Assembly (NCBI GenBank): GCA_964582055.1
Contig: CAZOPT010000021.1
Location: 1 to 12,661, forward strand
Direction: 5' to 3'
Origin: JBKSMP01 sp964582055
Lineage (GTDB): Bacteria > Verrucomicrobiota > Verrucomicrobiia > Opitutales > UBA9783
Length of the DNA: 12,661 nucleotides
Of this stretch, positions 7,794 to 12,661 are shown in pieces. Below the pieces are notes generated by a model that was not told the origin of the DNA, ran no database searches, and saw only the letters and a list, made by a program, of their open reading frames with translations. The first letter of the stretch is position 1. The number at the start of each line of letters is the position of its first letter. The translations under genes and the position numbers were made by a program.

Positions 7794-8438
7794 TTACACT
7801 TTTCCCATAAAATCATCGGAATCTTTTTTTAAACGATTAAGTTCATCAATTTTTTGCTGTACAAATTCTTCATAGGTAACAACAATACGTTTAAGTATAT
7901 ATCGATGAACTAAGCACGATAGTTTCCCAAATAAGAGGCCAAGTATAACCCCACCTAAACATATTGCTAAAGTAGCTTGAAAAAAGGAATGACCTGAAGA
8001 ACTTTTTTGGACGGTTTCAGCCAATGTAACCTCCATAAATGTTGCCTGTTGATGAGGCAAAAAAGATAAAATAAATTTCCCGATATGGTACTCAAATGTC
8101 CATAAAAAGCCTATTGTAAAGGGATTAGAAAGCATTTGCAAGGCCACAAGGACCATTACATTGGCTCTTAAAAAAATTGCTAAAATAATAGCTAATGTAA
8201 TTTGTAACCCCATGACAGGCATAAATGTTAAAATCCAGCCAGCATAATAAGCGGAACGCATAGGACCGTAAGCAAAAGACCATAATTCAGGATATTTATC
8301 TAAAAACTGCCGTCCCCATTTACCGATAAAACGATTTCTACGAATTGAAGAACGAGAAGGCAAATAACGTAACCACTTTTTTAGCAAGCGAAATCGCTTA
8401 CGTTTCAACTGTATCCACTCTTCTTGCAGTCGTTTCAT
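7794..8438 (-). CDS. DUF2062 family membrane protein
   Basis: 214 residues. A strongly basic N-terminus (about 1-45, rich in K and R) precedes the DUF2062 core at about 60-180. The core contains AYYAGWILTFMPVMG (63-77), a hydrophobic helix ILAIFLRANVMVLVALQ and the family signature LSNPFT (103-108). Another membrane helix lies at about 153-172, and the charged C-terminus is helical. Function is not established for the family; members often sit near envelope-biogenesis genes. The ATG is only 13 bases downstream of the tRNA-Cys CCA end and has no Shine-Dalgarno sequence, so it may be expressed from the same transcript as the tRNA after processing. Confidence 0.85.
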   Translation of the reverse strand: MKRLQEEWIQLKRKRFRLLKKWLRYLPSRSSIRRNRFIGKWGRQFLDKYPELWSFAYGPMRSAYYAGWILTFMPVMGLQITLAIILAIFLRANVMVLVALQMLSNPFTIGFLWTFEYHIGKFILSFLPHQQATFMEVTLAETVQKSSSGHSFFQATLAICLGGVILGLLFGKLSCLVHRYILKRIVVTYEEFVQQKIDELNRLKKDSDDFMGKV

Positions 8439-8451
8439 TAGAAAAAACCAT

Positions 8452-8526
8452 TGGAGGCACGGGTCGGAATTGAACCGACGTATAGAAGTTTTGCAGACTC
8501 CTGCCTTACCACTTGGCTACCGTGCC
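8452..8526 (-). tRNA. tRNA-Cys (GCA)
   Basis: The minus strand folds as a complete cloverleaf. The acceptor GGCACGG pairs with CCGTGCC, and the D arm is GCCAAGTGGTAAGGC. The anticodon stem GGAGT/ACTTC closes the loop CTGCAAA, giving anticodon GCA. The T stem GTCGG/CCGAC closes TTCAATT. The discriminator base is U, the known identity element for CysRS, and CCA is encoded (8452-8454). Confidence 0.97.
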
Positions 8527-8580
8527 TTAATAAAAGCTTAATGAAAAATCTCAAATAAAAAAAAATAATGCAAGCTAAAA

Positions 8581-9264
8581 TTACTTATTTTTATGATCGT
8601 CCCATTCTTCATCCCAGTGCATGGTTTCATCTTCTACCAGCGTATCCTTTTCTTCATCAAAATCTTCTGTTAAATCTGCATAATCTTCATCTTCAGAATG
8701 TAAGGTAAGCTTTTCTTCTTTATCTAGCTCGAAACCTTCTGGGACATATTCCAAAATATCGATAAGCTCTCTATAGGCATGAATAGCGGTTCCTTCGAAA
8801 TATTCCTGGCGGTATTTTTCATTTAATTCGTCTGTAATTTCTTCAGCGGAAAGACTTTTTTCGAAATCTATACTCTCGTTCAAGAGTTTAACACGTAATT
8901 TGGTTAATGTTTCGATAAAATCTACATAAGGGCCTTTTTCCTCGTCTATGACATCTGGCAAAGCAAACAGAGGCTCATCGGCATCCAAAAGGCTTTGTTC
9001 GGTTCGGACGAGACGTACAAGATCATCACCAATACGTTTGTCGATCTTAAAACGGAAAAAGGCACGATCTAAAATATCTGAAGCAAAGCCGTATCCCTTT
9101 AAATCTTCTGCTAAATCCAGAACATAAGCCACTTGTTTAGGATCTAATATGCTCAGGCAGTCCAAATCCCAATGGATAGAATCACTAATTTCCTTGACCC
9201 ACCAATTGTAATCATTACCTAATCGCACAATACACCAATTTAACTTCGGAAGTGTAACAGACAT
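8581..9264 (-). CDS. Unrecognised protein with highly acidic C-terminal tail
   Basis: 227 residues from the ATG at 9264 (MSVTLPK). An upstream in-frame ATG at 9303 would add 13 residues reaching into the 300-base repeat, and is less likely. The protein is soluble with no signal peptide or membrane helix. Residues 1-60 are aromatic-rich (NWCIVRLGNDYNWWVKE); 60-165 look helical; from about residue 180 the tail is dominated by D and E (DFDEEKDTLVEDE, DEEWDDHKNK). Such tails occur in DNA-mimic proteins, chaperones and metal- or protein-binding regulators, but nothing here picks one. No Shine-Dalgarno sequence precedes the start. The gene lies 54 bases upstream of tRNA-Cys on the same strand, and its promoter region overlaps the left copy of the repeat. 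Confidence 0.75.
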   Translation of the reverse strand: MSVTLPKLNWCIVRLGNDYNWWVKEISDSIHWDLDCLSILDPKQVAYVLDLAEDLKGYGFASDILDRAFFRFKIDKRIGDDLVRLVRTEQSLLDADEPLFALPDVIDEEKGPYVDFIETLTKLRVKLLNESIDFEKSLSAEEITDELNEKYRQEYFEGTAIHAYRELIDILEYVPEGFELDKEEKLTLHSEDEDYADLTEDFDEEKDTLVEDETMHWDEEWDDHKNK

Positions 9265-9280
9265 ATAAACTATTTGATAC

Positions 9281-9580
9281 AATTTAAAAACGAAGTAAAT
9301 CAAAAAATTGTACTTTGTTTGCCAAACTGTTAAAATGACTCACTACAACTGGACTATCATCAACCAGCCTACTACACACAACATCGTCATACATCAAGAT
9401 CGATATTCGATGCTGTTTCTTCCCCAAAAGCTGTGCCAACAGCAGTTAAATGATCGACTTGATCCATACGTTCACGTTCGTAAAGCAAACGTTTTTGAAA
9501 GATAATTTGCGTTAATAATTCCGCATCTTGAACAGGAGGTAAATTACCATAATTTGCTCTAAAATCTTCCAATTACTCAA
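9281..9580. repeat. 300-base direct repeat, left copy
   Basis: Identical to 11262-11561 except at two positions: 9295 (G versus A) and 9327 (C versus T). Identity ends sharply on both sides. I find no terminal inverted repeats, so it does not look like an insertion sequence or MITE. It contains a 60-codon minus-strand frame (9387-9572) and, at its left end, a plus-strand frame ending FKNEVNQKIVLCLPNC-stop. The left flank is the start region of the acidic-tail gene. Confidence 0.97.
9387..9572 (-). pseudogene. Duplicated gene fragment (left copy)
   Basis: A 61-codon frame beginning at a TTG directly after an in-frame TAA. It encodes EDFRANYGNLPPVQDAELL, then QKRLLYERERMDQVDHLTAV and ends near GEETASNIDLDV. 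It looks like natural soluble protein (charged, well mixed) but has no own ATG or ribosome site, so it is most likely a C-terminal fragment. It is identical to the copy at 11368-11553. I do not recognise the family. Confidence 0.4.
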
Positions 9581-9941
9581 ATTTTTACTTTGGCAAAATT
9601 TTTATTAGACATCCTTCAACCCTCGAAAATAACAAATAAGTGGAACCATCAAAGGAAAAACTATATCGAAAATTTTTAACATTTCAAAAATGTTTGTTTT
9701 TGCTAACATTCATGTGGCGTAACAAACTTTTCATCCCCGGCTTTTGCAAGACTCTTAATAATGTTTTTCTTAATTTCCTAGCTTTTTTAATTCCGCAAAA
9801 ACCATCTTCCATATAAATTTAGGTTTTCAACTTATCCAAAATTATTTATCAAAAACACTTACCACAATTCCATAAAACCAATTTCAACATTTAAATTTTT
9901 ATCTATTATTGAATTGAAAAATTAACACGAGTGCTATTTAA
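9581..9941. other. AT-rich non-coding stretch with two very short frames
   Basis: No convincing gene is visible here. On the minus strand, 9684-9812 encodes 42 residues, very basic (KKARKLRKTLLRVLQKPG). The frame at 9605-9709 encodes 34 residues with one hydrophobic segment (IVFPLMVPLICYF) ending RGLKDV. They overlap slightly in different frames and neither has a Shine-Dalgarno sequence. They may be decayed gene ends, or the second a tiny membrane peptide. The stretch also holds whatever promoter serves the SGNH gene at 9942; I could not pick one with confidence. Confidence 0.35.
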
Positions 9942-11171
9942 ATGAAACCTATGTATTTATGTGCAATAACGATATTAATTTTTTTATTACTTATTGAAAT
10001 AAAATTAAAAAACTATCTGATTAAAAGCGGACTTTTTTTAAAAGAATTTCCTAAAATTCATCCAAACATTGTAAAAAAGTATAAAACTTTTCATTCAAAA
10101 TTGGGATGGGCTCCATTAGAAACAAAAAATCATCCCGACAATACAGGAAGTTATATTGGACTTTCAGGTAATGCAAAATATTCTATAGACAAAAATGGGA
10201 GTAGAACCTTTGACAACCATTTTGAACAATTAAGTATAGCTACTTTCGGTGATTCATTTTGTATGTGTCGAGAAGTCAATGATACAGAAACCCTGCAATA
10301 TTTTTTATCTCAAAAAACTTCCACTTTTATCACCAATTATGGTGTCGGAAATTATGGATTGGATCAAGCACTTTTAAGACTTCAGGAAACTCACCTTTCG
10401 AATTCCGTCCAACACGTTATCATGATAATTACACCCTGGACAATAGAAAGAATTATCAGCGTCTGGAAGCATTATTGTGAACCTGGGAATGTATTAGCAG
10501 CCAAACCTCGTTTTATTGTATCTGAAGGAAAACTAAAATTAATAGACAACTTTATAAAGGATCCATCCGAATTCCTTTCCATTAAAGCTCATAAAAATTT
10601 TCTTCATGAATATGATGGAAATTATCCTTTCTTTCAAACGCAATTAAAGAAAAGTCCTAAAACAGCTTTAGGTACATTATGCAAAGACAAAATGTTATTT
10701 GATTATCTTCAAGCTTACAGAAATATATCAGCCGCAAAGAAAAATAATATCAGTCGTAAAGATTACGTACAAGAATTTTTAAAACTAGCAGAACCTTTCT
10801 TAAGAAGAAAATTCAATCAAGAAAATCAATATTTACAAGTATTATATCAAAAAGAAGAAGTATTGCTTAACGCTATCATTGAATATTTTGTAAATTTTTG
10901 CCTATCAAAAGGGAAAATGCCTTATTTATTAATGTTACCAGCATATACTCATATAAATTTTATCAAAAATAAAAATGATTTATACCGCTCCGCTTTTAAT
11001 AAAATATCTGATAAACATAATTTAAAATATATAGATATGTTTGATTATTGGTCTACACTTGATGAAAATTTATTAAAATCTATGTATGTTGATATTTATG
11101 GGCATCATTCCTCAAAAGGTAATGAATTTGTAGCAACAACAATGTACGACCATTGGTTTAACTCTATCTAA
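9942..11171 (+). CDS. Membrane-anchored SGNH/GDSL-hydrolase-like protein
   Basis: 409 residues. One N-terminal hydrophobic helix (about 4-20) should anchor it with the rest outside the cytoplasm. SGNH blocks are recognisable. Block I is ATFGDSF at 100-106, with nucleophile candidate Ser105. A G/N block is NYGVGNYGLDQALLRL at 132-147. Block V is DIYGHHSSKGNEF at 384-396, with catalytic His candidates 388/389 and Asp384 nearby. Between them lies a long lysine-rich helical insert (about 175-310). SGNH proteins of this layout often esterify, de-esterify or bind surface polysaccharides (family knowledge); the substrate here is unknown. The gene is very AT-rich with many AAA/AAT codons, unlike the GC-richer DNA at 11562-12137. 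It lies inside the direct-repeat segment, and a 46-codon frame follows its stop after two bases. Confidence 0.78.
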   Translation: MKPMYLCAITILIFLLLIEIKLKNYLIKSGLFLKEFPKIHPNIVKKYKTFHSKLGWAPLETKNHPDNTGSYIGLSGNAKYSIDKNGSRTFDNHFEQLSIATFGDSFCMCREVNDTETLQYFLSQKTSTFITNYGVGNYGLDQALLRLQETHLSNSVQHVIMIITPWTIERIISVWKHYCEPGNVLAAKPRFIVSEGKLKLIDNFIKDPSEFLSIKAHKNFLHEYDGNYPFFQTQLKKSPKTALGTLCKDKMLFDYLQAYRNISAAKKNNISRKDYVQEFLKLAEPFLRRKFNQENQYLQVLYQKEEVLLNAIIEYFVNFCLSKGKMPYLLMLPAYTHINFIKNKNDLYRSAFNKISDKHNLKYIDMFDYWSTLDENLLKSMYVDIYGHHSSKGNEFVATTMYDHWFNSI

Positions 11172-11173
11172 CA

Positions 11174-11314
11174 ATGAAATTTACTGAATCTTGGCAACAA
11201 ACACTGCACGTTTTAACGAAATTAAATCAAGCCAATAAAAAGTTGCAAGGGTATTTAAAAGAATTTAAAAACGAAATAAATCAAAAAATTGTACTTTGTT
11301 TGCCAAATTGTTAA
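11174..11314 (+). CDS. 46-codon frame spanning the junction of the right repeat copy
   Basis: ATG at 11174, two bases after the SGNH stop; it begins MKFTESWQQTLHVLTKLNQA and ends INQKIVLCLPNC. The first 30 codons lie outside the 300-base repeat and the last 16 inside it. The left copy keeps the same frame and stop but lacks the upstream part. The two differences between the copies are conservative in this frame (GTA/ATA, Val/Ile; AAC/AAT, both Asn), which hints at a once-coding frame. There is no Shine-Dalgarno sequence. It is probably either a small gene whose tail was copied, or a chimera made at the junction. Confidence 0.35.
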   Translation: MKFTESWQQTLHVLTKLNQANKKLQGYLKEFKNEINQKIVLCLPNC

Positions 11315-11561
11315 AATGACTCACTACAACTGGACTATCATCAACCAGCCTACTACACACAACATCGTCATACATCAAGATCGATATTCGATGCTGTTTC
11401 TTCCCCAAAAGCTGTGCCAACAGCAGTTAAATGATCGACTTGATCCATACGTTCACGTTCGTAAAGCAAACGTTTTTGAAAGATAATTTGCGTTAATAAT
11501 TCCGCATCTTGAACAGGAGGTAAATTACCATAATTTGCTCTAAAATCTTCCAATTACTCAA
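11262..11561. repeat. 300-base direct repeat, right copy
   Basis: Same orientation and nearly identical to 9281-9580 (two substitutions, no indels). The right boundary at 11561/11562 coincides with the end of the DUF637-like remnant: the TAA that ends that frame (11554-11556) lies inside the repeat. Base composition changes abruptly at this boundary. Confidence 0.97.
11368..11553 (-). pseudogene. Gene fragment in the right repeat copy, in frame with the DUF637-like remnant
   Basis: Same 61-codon frame as at 9387-9572. Here it directly follows the TAA of the DUF637-like frame (11554-11883) in the same reading frame. It could be the downstream part of one longer protein broken by a nonsense codon. 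Because the repeat boundary falls only five bases upstream of that stop, the in-frame join may instead be an accident of recombination. Confidence 0.4.
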
Positions 11562-11883
11562 GGACGTCAGCACGGGTTTGCTTGAGAGCACAAACGATCA
11601 TGGCATCAACAATGACTTCTCCGACAGTGGCGCCTATTGCACCGGCCAATGGATCCTCACCTTTAAGTGCTGCTGACCCACCACCCAGCACAAAATGGCA
11701 AATTTTATGCGTCAACCAAGATATATCTCCAGCACCATTGCAATACGCTCGTCCAATCTTTTGTGCTTCACTCGCCACTCCGGCATCGACCATCGCTCCA
11801 GCAGCAACAGATAAGGCATTACGAGTGACGTTTCCATCATTGACTGCGGTGGAGGTAGTGGTGTTAATGTCGGCTTTTTTCAA
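11554..11883 (-). pseudogene. DUF637 / filamentous-haemagglutinin (CdiA-like) module remnant
   Basis: 109 codons from a TTG at 11883. The sequence fits the DUF637-type region found before the toxin end of FhaB/CdiA two-partner exoproteins: an INTTTSTAVNDGN segment, then ALSVAAGAMVDAGVASEAQK, then LTHKICHFVLGGGSAALKG, then DPLAGAIGATVGEV. The family pattern is an N-T-T segment, a helical stretch, [TH]-H-K-x-x-H-x-x-L-G and A-G-A-x-G-A-x-x-G-E. A full exoprotein has thousands of residues, so this is at best a tiny stand-alone or decayed piece. It shares a frame change with the upstream piece (TTGA overlap at 11880-11883) and ends at a TAA inside the repeat. GC content is clearly above the surroundings, suggesting transfer. 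Confidence 0.6.
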
Positions 11884-12137
11884 ATGCGTGAAGCATGTTT
11901 AGGAAGAGACAGTTTTTTATCCGTATTGGGTACAAACTTCGACACCAATCCTACCGATGCAACACTAGCAACGAAGTTTACGACATTCTCTTCGCCTCTC
12001 GTAATCGCTTTATCGATTATTGGTATGACGACAAATTTTTGACTACAATCAACCTGGGCAGTAGCATAACCATTCACTATACCGAACAAAATTCCAACTA
12101 TTACAAATAGATTTGCTGCATTTTCAATGGGGCCCAT
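11880..12137 (-). CDS. Signal-peptide-bearing N-terminal piece preceding the DUF637-like module
   Basis: 85 residues from the ATG at 12137. Residues 1-26 resemble a signal peptide (hydrophobic LFVIVGILFGIVNGYATA followed by QVD). The mature part is ordinary soluble sequence ending PNTDKKLSLPKHASRI. Its TGA overlaps the TTG of the next frame by three bases (TTGA), with a run of six A just downstream. Either the two pieces were once one secreted protein split by an indel, or they are translationally coupled. I favour the first because a signal peptide followed by an exoprotein module makes one sensible protein. Confidence 0.45.
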   Translation of the reverse strand: MGPIENAANLFVIVGILFGIVNGYATAQVDCSQKFVVIPIIDKAITRGEENVVNFVASVASVGLVSKFVPNTDKKLSLPKHASRI

Positions 12138-12152
12138 AAAGTTAACTGCAAC

Positions 12153-12425
12153 TTATTTGCCATATAGATCAGGATGCCCCTTGATAAAACTAGATATATC
12201 TTCAATTAAGCCACGATTTACGCCTGGATTGTATATTCCTTCTGTCTGCAGGATATGGCGAACCTTCCATAAATCTTGCGCTAATTCTTTGCGAGCATTT
12301 TCCTTCTTTACGTGTAATCTGTCTTTCGCCAATATACGTCTTACTTCTATTATAGCCTTCGCTAATTTAGAGCGAGGACTTAAGCCTTCATAAGAATTCT
12401 TACTGTTATCTACTTTTTCATTCAT
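12153..12425 (-). CDS. Unrecognised small basic helical protein
   Basis: 90 residues from the ATG at 12425. No signal peptide or membrane helix. Rich in K/R/E and probably all-helical (KLAKAIIEVRRILAKDRL, KELAQDLWKVRHILQ), with a more turn-rich end (GIYNPGVNRG) and GHPDLYGK at the C-terminus. Its stop lies 15 bases upstream of the signal-peptide piece on the same strand, so they may share a transcript. Composition is AT-richer than the DUF637-like DNA beside it. It could be an accessory protein of that system, but I see no family signature. Confidence 0.5.
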   Translation of the reverse strand: MNEKVDNSKNSYEGLSPRSKLAKAIIEVRRILAKDRLHVKKENARKELAQDLWKVRHILQTEGIYNPGVNRGLIEDISSFIKGHPDLYGK

Positions 12426-12471
12426 TTTTAAATTTCAATTTTACATCAAAAAAGACATCAAATAATTTTCT

Positions 12472-12493
12472 ATTATATATTTATTATATATTT
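12472..12493. repeat. Tandem 11-base AT repeat
   Basis: ATTATATATTT occurs twice without a gap. It lies 47 bases upstream of the 90-residue gene in very AT-rich DNA and may be part of its upstream control region or simple low-complexity sequence. Confidence 0.5.
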
Positions 12494-12536
12494 CTAACTT
12501 TTACAATTATCTCTTTACCGAAATTATAAATAGTAT

Positions 12537-12661
12537 CTATTTTTCTATTATTTGTAAATAATATGCAACAATTCTCTTCCCCTTTAGCCCAATTCCATTT
12601 CTACCACAACTGTCACATTTCATTCCGTAACAGTGCTTTGTTAATATTATCCATGTGGTTT
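12537..12661 (-). CDS. Possible C-terminal end of an unknown frame with a CxxC pair, cut by the right edge
   Basis: The minus-strand frame is open from the right edge to a TAG at 12537. From an internal ATG at 12623 it reads MKCDSCGRNGIGLKGKR and ends YYLQIIEK. The C-D-S-C pair resembles half of a zinc ribbon, but with only about 41 codons visible this may be chance. Confidence 0.2.
   Translation of the reverse strand, partial: TTWIILTKHCYGMKCDSCGRNGIGLKGKRIVAYYLQIIEK

Larger units (their letters stand above)
9581..11261. mobile_element. Accessory segment between 300-base direct repeats
   Basis: 1681 bases lie between two near-identical 300-base direct repeats, with a repeat-to-repeat period of 1981 bases. 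The segment is markedly AT-rich and carries one full gene, an SGNH-like protein. No transposase, integrase or target-site duplication is visible. The layout fits integration of a circular 1981-base molecule by a single crossover in the repeat, or an ectopic duplication. The same repeats would let RecA excise the segment. Confidence 0.5.

Noticed and set aside
8527..8580. Promoter directly upstream of tRNA-Cys (TTGAGA, 16 bases, TATTAA)
   Set aside because: The -10 element would touch the first base of the tRNA and put the start inside it; co-transcription with the upstream gene is more likely.
9308..9505. Plus-strand 65-codon frame in the repeat, also at 11289-11486
   Set aside because: It opposes the more protein-like minus-strand frame and starts inside another small frame. 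Neither strand is proven, but this one has no start signal or family resemblance.
9281..9580. The 300-base repeat as an insertion sequence or MITE
   Set aside because: The ends are not inverted repeats of each other, no transposase is present and no target duplication is visible.
11582..12393. Plus-strand frames at 11582-11902, 11895-12110 and 12127-12393
   Set aside because: The minus-strand frames carry the recognisable DUF637-like pattern and signal peptide; the plus-strand frames look like antisense shadows.

Overview
The window is AT-rich bacterial chromosome from a Gram-negative, rod-forming organism with a peptidoglycan wall. The compact mreB-mreC-mreD-dapF locus, the sparse Shine-Dalgarno sequences, the FliA-type sigma factor without flagellar genes and the secreted WPL-repeat protein make a PVC-type bacterium (Verrucomicrobiota-like) my best guess. 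That placement rests on impression, not on a tree.

Positions 1-3453 (minus strand) hold two genes. The first is the start of a large secreted repeat protein that runs off the left edge with no stop codon. It carries about 18 units of roughly 19 residues centred on W-P-[LF]. A near-consensus promoter sits so close to its ATG that the mRNA is probably leaderless. The second is a CPA2-family cation/proton antiporter with two C-terminal RCK_C domains. Positions 3475-6690 (plus strand) are a tight operon, mreB-mreC-mreD-dapF, with gaps of 3, -4 and 1 bases behind a sigma70-like promoter. MreBCD form the scaffold that directs side-wall peptidoglycan synthesis, and DapF normally makes meso-diaminopimelate for that peptidoglycan. 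This DapF has serine in place of both catalytic cysteines.

Positions 6700-9264 (minus strand) contain a sigma-28 family sigma factor, a small two-helix membrane protein just upstream of it, a DUF2062 membrane protein, a tRNA-Cys(GCA) with encoded CCA, and an unrecognised protein with a strongly acidic tail.

From 9281 to the right edge the window looks accessory. Two 300-base direct repeats, differing at two positions, flank a 1681-base AT-rich segment encoding a membrane-anchored SGNH-hydrolase-like protein. The right-hand copy abuts a visibly GC-richer remnant of a DUF637 / filamentous-haemagglutinin (CdiA-like) module, broken by a frame change and a stop. Two unrecognised small reading frames follow. 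This looks like a recombination-prone island in which a surface-modification gene was inserted or amplified beside a decayed contact-dependent-inhibition-type gene.
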